Shown here in pieces: positions 43,841-58,200 of a stretch of 64,000 nucleotides of DNA. The stretch spans positions 10,438,907 through 10,502,906 of the forward strand of contig CM057161.1 in NCBI GenBank assembly GCA_029962745.1, read 5' to 3'. A program made the position numbers and the translations under genes. Below the pieces are notes generated by a model. That model was not told where the DNA came from. It worked only from the letters and a program-made list of their open reading frames with translations, and did not search any database. Source of the stretch: Echinometra lucunter (lineage: Eukaryota > Echinodermata > Echinoidea > Camarodonta > Echinometridae). Within the stretch, counting starts at the first letter, position 1, and every line of letters starts with the position of its first letter.

Positions 43841-44463
43841 AGGACCCCATTCCACAGAATGGAGACCCTTGACAGACCACTGAGAGACCAAAAATTGGGA
43901 AGATCTCCAAGACCAGAGAAAAATAGTGTCTCTGTGGAGAGTTGCTCTGAAAGCCCTTGAAAGATCACTGAAAGACCAAGAAGTAATTTTCCAGCAAATT
44001 TTTCAAAGGTCTCTTAGGGACCTTGAAGATCGCCGAGCGTTCATTGAGAGACCAATTAGACTATTGAGAGATCACTGAAAGATCATCTGACAGAATGAGA
44101 TCTTTGAGAGATCAGTTAAGATCTCTGAGAGAACTATGAGAGAACTGAGATCTCCGAGAGACCTCTGCAATGAGATAACAACAATGTGGCATTTCTTGAG
44201 AGACTGTCGAGAGATCATTGAAAGACCCCTGAGGGCTCGTTGAGAGATCGCTGAAAGACTGCTGACAGACCACTGGAAGACCATTTTCCTGAAAGACCGC
44301 TGAAAGACTATTTTGAGACCATGAAATTCATTAAAAGATCACTGAAGGATCGTAAAAGACCTCGCAGATCAATGAAAGTTCACTGAAAGATCGTTAAAAG
44401 ATTTGTCAAATTTTTCGGTCTTTCAGTGGTCTTTGAGGTTTTGCCCTCTGTGGGATGGGGGTG
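43841..44463. mobile_element. Element filled with degenerate GAAAGACC/GAGAGATC repeats
   Basis: Ends GACCCCATTCCACAGA and TCTGTGGGATGGGG are imperfect inverse repeats, next to TGTAAG on each side. The interior is a long array of short degenerate units such as CACTGAAAGACC and TTGAGAGATC. No coding capacity; the superfamily is unassigned. Confidence 0.5.
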
Positions 44464-44667
44464 TAAGATAATAAAATACGATGTGTACTTCCATACCCTA
44501 TCATGGAAATGATACGAATAAGAAAAAAATATAAACATTGAATCGATTTGCTTCTGTCCTTATTGATCTTTTGTGTGAAGCAGAGAGCTCACTGTATATA
44601 AAGAAAACACCTTCTGTCTTTGTGTCTTATATCATATCTCCAAATTTCGGAACTGTAAAAGTAAGAT

Positions 44668-44674
44668 CGTCCCT

Positions 44675-44735
<61 letters not shown>

Positions 44736-44741
44736 AGAGAC
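44668..44741 (-). tRNA. tRNA-Asn(GTT): tRNA-Asn (anticodon GTT)
   Basis: 74 nt on the minus strand. Acceptor GTCTCTG pairs with CAGGGAC (with one wobble), followed by discriminator G at 44668. The D arm contains GCGCAATCGGTTAGCGC, the anticodon loop CTGTTAAC gives GTT, and the T arm is GGTGG-TTCAAGC-CCACC. A and B boxes are intact. It agrees closely with recalled eukaryotic tRNA-Asn, so it is probably functional. A truncated duplicate lies at 45798-45836. Confidence 0.93.
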
Positions 44742-44884
44742 ACCCACGTCCAATTATTTCTCATCGCACTATTTTAAGAGTCGTTCTAATTATTACGAGA
44801 CGCTGGGGCGTGGAAGTTTCTGATTTCCCGTCCGGCGGCGTAGGTCCGATTTTAGGCAAATCGTGCCCTTTGTCTAAAAAGCAT

Positions 44885-45171
44885 CAACCTTCACTATGAA
44901 CATGACGGACAAAGAAAGCCGACAAAATAAACAACCTCTCATTCTACCCATCACAATGGTTCTGTTAGTCAAAAGAACATCCCTTCACTGCTATTATCTG
45001 AAATATGTGGAACAGGTGTCACATGCATATTCACCTGGAACTACTTATTAAACATAATAGCTGTGAAGGGATGTTCTTTTGACTAACAGAACCATTGTGA
45101 AGGGTAGAATGAGGGGTTGTTTATTTTGTCCACTTTCTTTGTCTGTCATGTTCATAGTTCACAGTTGACTA
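44885..45171. mobile_element. Large hairpin element
   Basis: Arms of about 115 bp, 44885-44999 and 45052-45171, are inverse copies with roughly 90% agreement, including AATGGTTCTGTTAGTCAAAA and its inverse. The ~52-base loop itself contains ACAGGTG/CACCTG. It lies between the tRNA and its duplicate. Confidence 0.75.
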
Positions 45172-45797
45172 ATGATACAGATTACAAATAAATTTTCTTA
45201 GAAGAGCGCGAAGAATCCCTATTAGTTTAGGAATGATTTTCAGGTTGAGTAAACACAGCACTGTTGTAGGGCGTGGATAGAAGAAGCTTCATTGACCTGG
45301 TTCGACAGCTTCGCAGACACTCGTTCAGATCGAGGAAAGCAGCAGATAATATACATGTAGAGGATTGCAGTTGGTATGTGTGTCAGGTTTGCGCCTTTTT
45401 CTTATTTTCACTTTACATGCTCTAGTTGTCTGTCGATGCCATCGAGGCTACGTCCAGCCCTATATTTGAATTTAATGTATTATTATACATGTTAAATGTT
45501 TTTGTTTTACAGGTCTTGAAAGGGATTGGGAGGGTCATTTTAGAAAATATTTTATTCACGTTTGAGGGACGAATTATGGATAAATATGGTTTTGTGCAAT
45601 GAATGTAATACACTGTGCATTTCCAGATCCCAATGGAAATGATACGAATAAAATAAAATCTTGATTGGACTTGTTTGTGTCATAATTGACATTTTTGTGT
45701 GAATCCGAGAACTCACTGCATGTAAAGAAAATACCTTCTGCCTTGCGTCTAACATTTCTCCAACTTTCATGTAAAATCAGCACTGCAAAAGTTAGGT

Positions 45798-45836
45798 CGT
45801 GTCTTGGTAGGCTTGAACCACCAACCTTTCGGTTAA
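45798..45836 (-). pseudogene. Truncated tRNA-Asn duplicate
   Basis: The 3' half of the tRNA (T arm, variable loop, part of the anticodon loop) with several substitutions, ending inside the anticodon at GGTTAA. About 160-190 bp of 3' flank are also shared with the intact copy (for example TGGAAATGATACGAATAA at both), so it arose by DNA duplication. Confidence 0.82.
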
Positions 45837-45841
45837 ATGGC

Positions 45842-47070
45842 GTTGAAATCGTAGTTTGTCTTAACTCTCCTACAGGTGACTTATCCAAAGAAAGAACAGA
45901 ATGCACTTAATTTTCTTACAGCACTGCAATTCTTGTCATGATACTGTATACACACTGGTTCTTAGATCTAGGGCTGCTTATACCAAGGCTTGATGGAAAA
46001 GTGTATGAATGTTAGAATAAAGAAGAATAAAAAAGAGGGTAAGAAAAGAAGGTGAGGGGGAAAAGGAGGAAGGAAGCGGGAAAAGCTCAGCTGAGAAAGA
46101 GAGAGAGAGAGAGAGAGGAGAACAAAAAGGATAAATCAAGGAGATAGAGTAAGAGAGGTGAATAGAAGGAGACGAAGAAGAAGAAAGAAAGAAAAACTAA
46201 AGAAAAATAAGAAATAGAGAAAGTGAGGGGAAGGAAAAAAGAGAGAATTTAGGGAAGGTAGAAAGCTTTCAAGTCGGCTTCGATTCAAGTGTGTGACCAA
46301 CTCGAAAGCGAAATCGCACTGACAATAGGTCAACGAGAGAAAAGGGAAAAAAACGCGCCTAGGCCCTGCTCGCCCAGACGATAATCAAATTTGTGACAGG
46401 CCGGTTTCCCGCGCTTCGCATCACCACCGAGCTATTAAAGCCTCTCCTTTCGCAAGCAGGTCGTGCATGGAATATTCAGTTCCCTTTTTCCCCTGCATCT
46501 TCGTCATCTCAACATATTCTTTCCTATCCTTTTCCTCTTCTCTTTCCTTTCTTCATTATTTGCCCTTTCTTATATTTACAAGTGTCGAAGATGTTTTTCA
46601 ACCACCAGCTCTCCGTATCAAGTGATTTTTTTCTTCCTCTCTGTCTCTTTCTTTTGATCGTTGAACAAACTTTACCGAGGCATATTTTTCGCCTGATTAC
46701 GCCCAGGATTTCCCTCGACGTGTAATTTATATTTTGTTACACAAAGACTTTAGAGAAGAGATATGATGGAAGAAAGGTTTTCCCTGTCATAGGCCATTAA
46801 AACATGATACGAAATGCACATCGAACTCGGGCTCGTGAATACGCATTGAAATACAAAACCTGAAAGTGAGATGTTGGGGTAGAGAGAGCTCTGCCGCTAA
46901 TGTTTTGCCCACAACTTTTTTCCTAGCACTTTTTCAACATCTCACCTGCATCTTTCTCCTCGCATCTCAATAAAGCTAGGTCCGCCTTCTAGGTGAATTG
47001 TCTGACGGGTATCTAGATTAAGATGTAAGGTTCATTTAAAAGGAAGAAACATATCGCATCTTATTTCGCA

Positions 47071-47075
<5 letters not shown>
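45842..47075. other. Intergenic, purine-rich and unassigned
   Basis: 46000-46260 is A/G-rich with a short GA array near 46096. No supported gene. Confidence 0.4.
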
Positions 47076-47077
<2 letters not shown>

Positions 47078-47121
<44 letters not shown>

Positions 47122-47260
47122 TGCATGTGTATGTTTTTCCTGGTGAAGCCGTATGGGCGAAAACTCGTAAAGTTTTTAGTCTCATGCAATTTATTTATTG
47201 TCTAATTTTTTTCTATTTACTACCATTCCCAAGCAGAACTGATATTTTCTTAGTATATGT

Positions 47261-47340
<80 letters not shown>
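47078..47340. repeat. Two (TA)n microsatellites
   Basis: TA arrays at 47078-47120 and about 47258-47338. The second directly abuts a small MITE. Confidence 0.9.
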
Positions 47341-47342
<2 letters not shown>

Positions 47343-47424
47343 TGAAAGAAATGAAAATGGGAGAGTGTTTATTATTTACAAGGGATTTGCCAAAGTTGTT
47401 TGCATTTGTCAAATTTCTTTCAGT
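47341..47424. mobile_element. 84-bp MITE next to (TA)n
   Basis: Ends ACTGAAAGAAAT and ATTTCTTTCAGT are perfect inverse repeats. Its interior AACAACTTTGGCAA-type sequence also occurs, inverted, at 20354-20411. Both copies adjoin TA arrays. Confidence 0.75.
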
Positions 47425-47429
47425 ATATA

Positions 47430-48286
47430 TATATATTTGATTTAGCAAGCGAATTCGTTCAATCAGTCTAAAAAATATATTATTCTAAAAGAAAACCGAA
47501 CCCATAAAGAAACAAAAACCTACATGGAATTTGATGGACTGTGTTTCGATGAAGGAATGGGGTGATGTTTAAAACAAACTAAAACATAAAATTTTCTGTA
47601 AGCTATTCCCCAGTAAATCAAATAATTATTTCAATTCTGCAATTAGGGCTTAGGTTTACAGTCATTGTAAACTTACTGAATGTACTTGCATTCTAGCACA
47701 CTACGAGAATAAAATATTTCTCGCAAAAGACACATCATCTCCTCCCAATTCCAAGAATCATTCGGGAAAAAATAAAATAATCTGTTATATTCGAAGAAAT
47801 GTTGTTTCTCTTTTCTCCTTTTTATTTTGGCACGAATCAAAACATTATACAGATCAATCGTGAATATTATTTACATGCATATTACTGTACATACATATAA
47901 GTGCAAAAGTAAATCAAGATTGATAATTTGCACTTTAGAATAATTTGATCGTATTCAGCCTTTTAATGTTTGATGATGCTTCTGAAAAGAAAAAAAAAAC
48001 AGGTGAGATCTACAAGTATTTGGTGGAAAATGGCATTTTGTGCTTGATATAAAAATTTATCAGTTCGAGATAAGAATGTGAGAGAGATGCGAGAAAGAAA
48101 TTTAAGTCTTTAAAGGACTGAACCATCTCAATGAATATAAAATGCCCCAAAGTGAGAGGTGAAGAAGATTAAACTCTCGAGAAAATGACGAAACCAAGTT
48201 GAGCAAACTGACAACATGTTAAGAACAACAACAAAATTTAAAACTTCCAAGTAACAGAGTACTTCTTCATCTTTCTTTACTAAAAT
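47430..48286. other. Intergenic, nothing recognised
   Basis: AT-rich, with no supported feature. Confidence 0.4.
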
Positions 48287-48294
48287 GAGGAAAT

Positions 48295-48542
48295 CAGGGG
48301 CGGCGCCAGGGTATTTTGATGGGGGGGGGGGGGGGGAGATGACCCATAGGTGAGTTTATTTCATACGTTTTAAATGAATAGGGGTATTATACAGTTACAG
48401 GGCCCGGTCCTCTATTTCCACCAAAGCCGGCTTTCTTCTCTTCATCCTTTTTCTTCTTCTTGTCCTCTTTTTTTTAAAAATCACTTGAAAAGTTATAGAG
48501 AGCGGTCGCCCCCTGCCCCCCCCCCCCGTAGCGCCGACCCTG
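48295..48542. mobile_element. hAT-type MITE, 248 bp
   Basis: Perfect 8-bp flanks GAGGAAAT (48287-48294 and 48543-48550). Ends CAGGGGCGGCGCC and TAGCGCCGACCCTG are inverse with one mismatch. The interior shares blocks, in the opposite orientation, with 15828-16099. It has a G run and a C run near its ends. Confidence 0.85.
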
Positions 48543-48550
48543 GAGGAAAT

Positions 48551-49835
48551 GACATTTCAAAACCTTGTAAATAACTAATAATTGAATTATTTTGTGTTAA
48601 TACTTGTGAAATTTTTTCAGAAAAGATGTTGCTATGAAAAATAGGCCATTTTCAATGCATTTACGACTGTTGAAAGTCACTTAAAATGAAAAATTCAAGG
48701 CTCCTAATGAGTATGCAGCAAATAAGCATAATAAATAAGAATAATCGGCCTCGTGGATCCAAGTAAACTCGGCTCGGGAGAAGTATCAAATTAACAACAA
48801 GACAACTCTTGCTTCAGCGTTGTATATTGCACGGTCCCTTCGTTCATGCCAAACTTTGTTTTGCATCAAAGAATCATTTATCATCACTCAACATCTGAAA
48901 ATTCAGAGAACAGAGAGATAAAAGAAGATTCAGAAATAATTCCGAAATATTCTTTCCCAACTTTGGAAATAATTATATACAGTTTCATAACAACAGGCTT
49001 GTATACTAAACCCTGCAAAATACAATAGACTTAAAATGTAACAAAGATGTATCGACTAATTTTACACAAAGAAGAGTGTTTATCATAAACTATAAACGAT
49101 CAGAAATATACAGAAAAAGACATTTTTTTAAATAGAAATTCCTTTGTTTCCTTTGGTTTAGTTGACAGTGAGAAATGAATAACAACTCTACGAGATATTG
49201 CATCTAAAAAATGACAAGAAACAGGTTTAATTAAAGGGATTTCTAACTTTAGTTGAAAAAAATTCTTGTAGCAGTCTTGACATAAGGCATGCTCTATATA
49301 CCTTCTTTTTACACTAACTCGTAAGAAAAAAAGAAGCAAACAAAGTGATAAAAATAAATGACGGGTAAACGATGCAGTCCATACCGTGCGTTGTGCTTAG
49401 TTTAAAAAAACAACCCAGATATTTATCGTTTCCCGTTCAATTCTACAATGAGAGTGCAAAAAAGTTGATAGAATGGAATATTGGTTTAGACTCTTTGATA
49501 AACATAAAAAAGCAAACTTACAATGAACTAGATGTGATTACAACAGTACAGATGTGATATCAAAATTGAATGGTAAGCTACAATATATTCTTAAGCAATT
49601 CTAAAGAGAAAAGTGTAAGAAATACCAGTAAGAAAGAAGAAGAAAGAATTACACATTTGAAAAATAGCAGTCATTAAAATATTCTCACACAGCGTTTTGG
49701 TTCACATTCAAAAACGATGACTTCAAACATAAGTCAACTACAAAATCGCTTAACAATAGCAACATAGCCAAATTTCGTTTTAAAAAAGAAAGTGAGAAAA
49801 TAGCACAAACTGATAAACCCCGCCTTACTTAATTT
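48551..49835 (-). other. Downstream of the homeobox gene, probably partly 3' untranslated
   Basis: AT-rich, no domain-bearing frames. The 3' untranslated region of the Phox2-type gene should start at 49835 going down; its end was not identified. Confidence 0.4.
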
Positions 49836-52110
<2,275 letters not shown>

Positions 52111-52117
52111 GCTTATA

Positions 52118-52267
52118 CACAGAGAAAACGCTGTTTAAAAATGCAAACAGTTGTTTATCATATGAACTGAACAACCCGTTGTACAGTTCATATTGTAAAC
52201 AACTGTTTGCATTTTTAAACAGGTTTTATAAGTTTTAAACAACCTTTTAAACAGCGTTTTTACTGTG
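52118..52267. mobile_element. TA-flanked MITE
   Basis: Ends CACAGAGAAAACGCTGTTTA and the inverse AAACAGCGTTTTTACTGTG, flanked by TA (52116-52117 and 52268-52269). Inner arms (ATGCAAACAGTTGTTTA and its inverse) extend the hairpin. Confidence 0.7.
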
Positions 52268-52269
52268 TA

Positions 52270-55200
52270 TAGCATGATTCATTGTTAATATTCACAGAAA
52301 TCTGCACTTAATTCCCAAATTATTGGGGAAGGGCAATTATTGTTCCCTTATCTCTCCCCGCCCATCCCTCCTTATCCTCTCCTCCCATGTCCCCGAAATA
52401 TTTCATGCCCCTGTTTGCATTTTTTCCATATTTTAACTTTCACCTTCATATGCACATGATTATGATATTTGACATTTAGGGGGAAAATTCCCTAGAAATA
52501 TTTATGAGGTAACGAAGCATTATTTACAGTCAAGTGGAAATTATTCCTCAAGAGTAGGTTTTTCCTCACAGAAAACTTCATCTCATTAACTTCTTAGTAT
52601 CTCTGATATGCCATTAAATTCCATTTGATTCCACCCAATGCATTTACCACTCCACATTCTCTATTCGTAGAATAATGCAACACACTGAACTCACAACTCA
52701 TAATGAACAGAAATTTGCACTGTTTACATTGAAGAGCTGTCAACTTCAACATTCACAGATAAGAATTCATTTCAGGTAAAAAGGTCTAAATTGTATAAGC
52801 GTAGAAAAGGTACCAATTTTCAGAATAAGCGTAATCTTTAAACCTATCAACATAATAAAAGATGATAAACAGTTTCCTAAATAGTGATTTAATGATTAAC
52901 TCCTCGTTTTTCATTGTGCGTCATTATTTCATCTTGAATTGACTACGTCATCTGACAGACAGAGATTCATATTTTATAAACGATTATTTGCAAATTAAGT
53001 TCAATTACGAGCCGCACTGATACAGGGAAAGGTCTAATGCAGTGTCACATTAATTAGCTTACAAATTGTGGGATTGATATAGATATTTTAGTGGACAACA
53101 GAGAATCGAATAACGAACGGAAGAGTCGTTCAATAAAGTCAACGCCTAGAAAGCAATCAAAGGTCAGGAGAGAGAGAGAGAGAGAGAGAAAAGAAAAAGA
53201 AAGGAAGAGTGTGTGTTAAAGAGGATAGAAAACTGTTGAAACGAGTTAAGTTATTGCACATTGTTTGTCACTCGAAATGTATATCATGCACAACGAGGAG
53301 CGTGATGAAAGCGATGAATAGAGCGCGTGATCATGGGACAGGTTCCCTGATTATCCACCGGGCTGGAGGTGGGGAGAGTGGCTCAAGAAGAATGGCATGG
53401 ATACCGTTCTTTCCGCAGCAGCGACATTTTGCCTTTATCATCAATAAGCTTATGCATGCATTAACACGCACTAGTCATAGACGCATCAAATATTATGCAA
53501 ATGAATATGTGAGGAGGGGGGAAAGCTTACCAGAAAAGAATATACATTGAATCGTTATATATATATACGCGTGAATGCATTTTTGACTCTGCATATATTT
53601 GTCTCGTGGTTAACATGTTATTTGTCAATGCGGTGGGAAAAAAATCGTCAAGATTCATGCCACAGCATACGTTTGGATCATAATCTGTTGAGCGCCAGAA
53701 GGTAGTTTAACTCAAAAACTTTTACATAGCGTTAATGACCTTCTGACTCCAACCAAGGCATTGATACATTTACTTCAGTATGTGCGGGTAAAGTGTGCAG
53801 AACAATATGTGAGTGTGCACTGGAAAGATGATCAAAATTCTAGAAAATTACGAGGAAATTATTAACTCATATTTCTTTGTTTGTTTTTCTAATTGTTCTA
53901 TTTACAATCCCTCTTTTAATAGAAATACTCGTTATTGAAAGAGCCACTCTGTACAAGGGAGACTGAAACGAGCAATTAGTAAATAATTATTTTGTTTACA
54001 GTAATGTGCATTTTACAATAATAATTTGCTATATGTTTATAACACTACGTCAAAATGAAATTCATTCCGTGCAAAGAGGATTGTTTCCTACCATAGCAAT
54101 TTACTAAATGATTTCAACAAAATAATAGGATTTTTGTTCTAAAAATACAATACAGAACACTTAAGTACTATTAAATTAGTATTTTGGCAATTCCACGTCG
54201 GAAAAACAGTCACCTTACTTCACATTTATCATGTTTATAGTAAAAACAATCACTTTGATAGCTCTGAATAGCCAAATCTCTGGATTTAAAAAAAGCTGAA
54301 ACAATAAAGAATTCCACAATCTTAGTCTGTATTGGTATAATCAAGGAGTTTCCAGAGCTGGAGTCACATCTAACCCATTCCCTTTGATCTATGTTCAATG
54401 CCGCCAGGCAAAAATATGTCAGGCATGTGCTTAACTGGATCTTCCTTGCAGATGCGTAGACAAAAGATTCCTGTCTGGCTTCAAACTTACGGGCCATTTT
54501 CAAAGGGAAATATGCTTTTGTAATGATAATTACTTTTCGTTACCACTCGTCTGATAATATGAGCAGTAGGCCTACACAATGCTTACCTTTACAAGAGGCA
54601 AGCGAAAGGAAATGGTGCAAAATTTCCTGAAATATGGATCAAAATTACTCGACTGGGCATGTGTGGGCACTAATCTGACATGTAACATAAATTACTGTAC
54701 TTTAACAATCTCCCCTTTCATTTTCGTTTACCGCAAGTAATCGGAAAAGGGTCAAATTGCGGGTTTTAGGATTGCCAAATTTTTACTATTTTTCACAAAT
54801 TAAAACTGCTATCATCCTACATACGCAGATTTCTGGACACAATTAGGTTTTTGTATTCATATTTTATCATCTGTTCAATTTTCTTTCTGTTAATTCAAAT
54901 TCAAAGTGAAATATTAACAATATTTTATTTGTGACAAAATCACTAATTAAGCTTTCCCATAATGTTGGCGGCATTGAACCTCGGACATCAAAGGCAACAG
55001 CACCCTTGTAGATTTTATTGTGCAACCTTAGGAAAGGACAGCTGCTTGAAATAATTTGTTGCCAGTTGGGACTCCAGCTCTTAAAACTCCTTGGTATAAT
55101 GCATGTTTGAAGTTTAAATTTGGCGGGTTTTTTCTCTGGTAATTCCGTTACGGAGGTGTTATGTCACAATATCATGAATGTAAGAATAAAATTGTTGGAA

Positions 55201-58200
55201 TGAAGGAGCTCACATGAAAGAATGGGCATATTACAGCGTAAATGGTGAGAAAAGAGGCAGAGCACAAAGAGGCGCACAAAGTCTAAAAATGTTGGTAACG
55301 GAATTATACCCTTATCGTGGAATGATTGCCCATTTAGAAGTTGACCAGATTTTTCTCGCTGTCTCTTTTCGCAACCCTCTTTCACTCTCTCTGTCTGTTG
55401 CTTCCTCTCTTCCATTCTAATAATCTTCTAAACTGCTTTGAAATGAACTACTTTTTTTTTTAAAAATCATAAATTTCTTTTCTTTCAAGATAGCTTATGA
55501 AAAGCAAAATACTTCGATTTTAACCTTCAAAACTTTGTTTTGTCAAAATAATACCCACATAAGTAAAAACAAGTCCACTGGATTGAAATTCAAACACACT
55601 CATACGCAAGTTCACGGAAAATATTCGTAAAGTATCCTCCACCGTATACTTTCACCCTTTTTTGTATTGGTATGTATATCAAAGAGAACTATATTACCCT
55701 CAAGCTGTTATGAATTATGGAATGTTATTGCATCCATTCTTTACAAGTATATTGGTATTTCAGACGCGTCCAGCTTTCGGACTTTTTCATTCGACAGAAC
55801 AATATACAGATACTTTATATTCTGGAGTATTGTGAAGAAGCGTTTAATGCATCCTTAATATCTATACTGCGAAGCCGCGTAGGAGTGAACAAGCAAGTCT
55901 ATACTAATATTTGCTTGTTTCCGATGACCCAATTTATTCGTTTGTTCTGAAATATTACAGTACTTTATATTTGAAAATAGGAAAACAGAATCAATCGCTG
56001 GTTTTAAGGATGGTGTTCTTTTAGATGTGTGATGTAAACTTCAATTTCTCTTCTTGCAACAAATTGTGCTACTGATTAAATTTCACACATTGATTATTTG
56101 GTTAATTATAATCATAATGATTATTAATTCATCATGGGTGAAGAAGAATTGCCAAGATTTAAAGAAGAATTAATATTGGCTACACCCACATAGTCTATAC
56201 ATCTCTATACCGTTGTCCTGTATGTATTTCCCAGTATGAATCTCTTTCCGTTTCTATTATGACTGCTGCATGCATAATGTTGTAGGCCTTCAAAGCCATA
56301 CATGCACACTATCCTCGGGGAACTTAAACTCATGATCGCGTGTGTTTCAGCAGTAATTCTGGCTTGCTTGGCCGCCGAAATAAAATTAGATATTACTCAG
56401 AATTTAACTTAATTATTTCCATTTGACAGAAATCCGATGGGTTCCCTCTCTCTTATTTTTTTTACTGGCAACCATGGCAACTACATGTGTTCACAAATGC
56501 TTAAAGGCGCATAGAAAATGCAATAGGGTTTGTACAAAATGCACAGGAGAATATGGACATTACTGAGCTCTCTGAGTATGTTATCTTCAAGTCAAACGTA
56601 TCCAGTCTGCTTTACTCTCTAACAGAACCTTAATTTTCTTTCTAGCCATGGAGAAGATTCTTTTGATCATCAGTTTTGGTCGAAATATTCAACCCAGTCT
56701 TTGGAAAAAATTCTTTCAGTCGGCTTATTTTCAAGACTTCATCAAACTATAAATGATAGACATATTCTTTTTTCTTAATCACTTTACGAAATCGGCCCAG
56801 AAATAAACTAACTTCTGAAATAGCATTCATTAGTTAATTCCGAAGAACAACAGCACTTCACCATAGAAAAACGTTATCGTTTAAACACGAAACATAAAAT
56901 AAAAGAAATAAATTGTGACATTACAAAGTAACAAAATAATTTTGTATTCAGCACTTTAATTCATTGTTTTGGAATCTTTCGGGGGTAGGGAGGGGGATGG
57001 ATCGGAAATAAAAATCTTGACCCTTCTTATTTTTCCCGTCAAGTTGCAATACAGCATCCTTTGTTTTGCCTGAAAAAAATGAAAAAACCAAATAACAGTT
57101 GGACTGTGAAATCACGTTTTATCGTAAACGCAAAAATCAATTACTGAGTATTAAAACCGCATCCCTTTGTTATAATGAGATAATTATCATACGAGTTAAC
57201 AGTTCACACACAATAGAGCTCCAACATCGAATCAATGAATACATCCCCATTATTTTCGTTGAAACCGTTTCCGAAACAATCAATAAATCAATTTTTCCTC
57301 TCCATAACCAAGCGGTCGGCTGCACGACTGCGTGAATAATATATTCGTTTGGTCGTACATAAGTACAATCTATTGATAAAATGTGCTCGTTTTGACAGTT
57401 ATGTGTTCGTTTTAACATAAGGAGAGGAGAAGAATTATGACATATGTTACTAATTAAGTGTTGCATAATTTCAAAGCTTTTTGTTGATATAGAGAATAAA
57501 GATATCTAAGAGTGGAAAAATTAAACTAGTTTACAGAGAAAGCTTTGGAGAGCAGATGGACTGCATTATGATGAGACGATAAGGGAAGAGAAAGGAAGAA
57601 AAAGACTGAAGAATGTCACACGGTTTAAGAGATTCAAGAATATCTGGACAACAGAGAGAATGGTAGAGAAGGAGAGGGAAGGGGGGGGGGGAGATGTGAT
57701 AGGGAGAAAGAGAATTTAGACGGTGTATGATTGTAATCATATAAAAAATATATATATAGAGAGAGAGAGAGAGAGGAGAGAGGGTGAGAAAGAGAAGGGG
57801 AGAGAGGAAGAGAGAAAGAGAAAAGCGGAGGATATTAAAAAAGTAGATTTGTTAAATGTGAATATTAAAACTTTTTTATTTTCAACGGACAAAGAAACGG
57901 TACATATTCTTTCATATACTTTCATTTTAAAAAAAAATCAAGATTTGAGTATTTTGAAACTCTCCCAAGAAATATAACAGTGGGGTATCCAACCACACTT
58001 CTTTTCCATTTCCCCTTCTCGTTCTTCCTTTAATATCTTCCATTTCAGTTCCTTCTTTATTTTTAATTCCGAAAGAATGGCAGGCGGCGATTATAACATC
58101 TGTCTCGTATTTTACAAGCTCGATTATTACTCATCTGGTATCAGCTAGCTACCCCAAAACATATCCTCACCAATTTCAATAAGCTACCGGTCCTTTGCTA

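Noticed and set aside
53209..53550. 113-codon plus-strand frame
   Set aside because: No domain, no splice context and no similarity recognised; likely chance.
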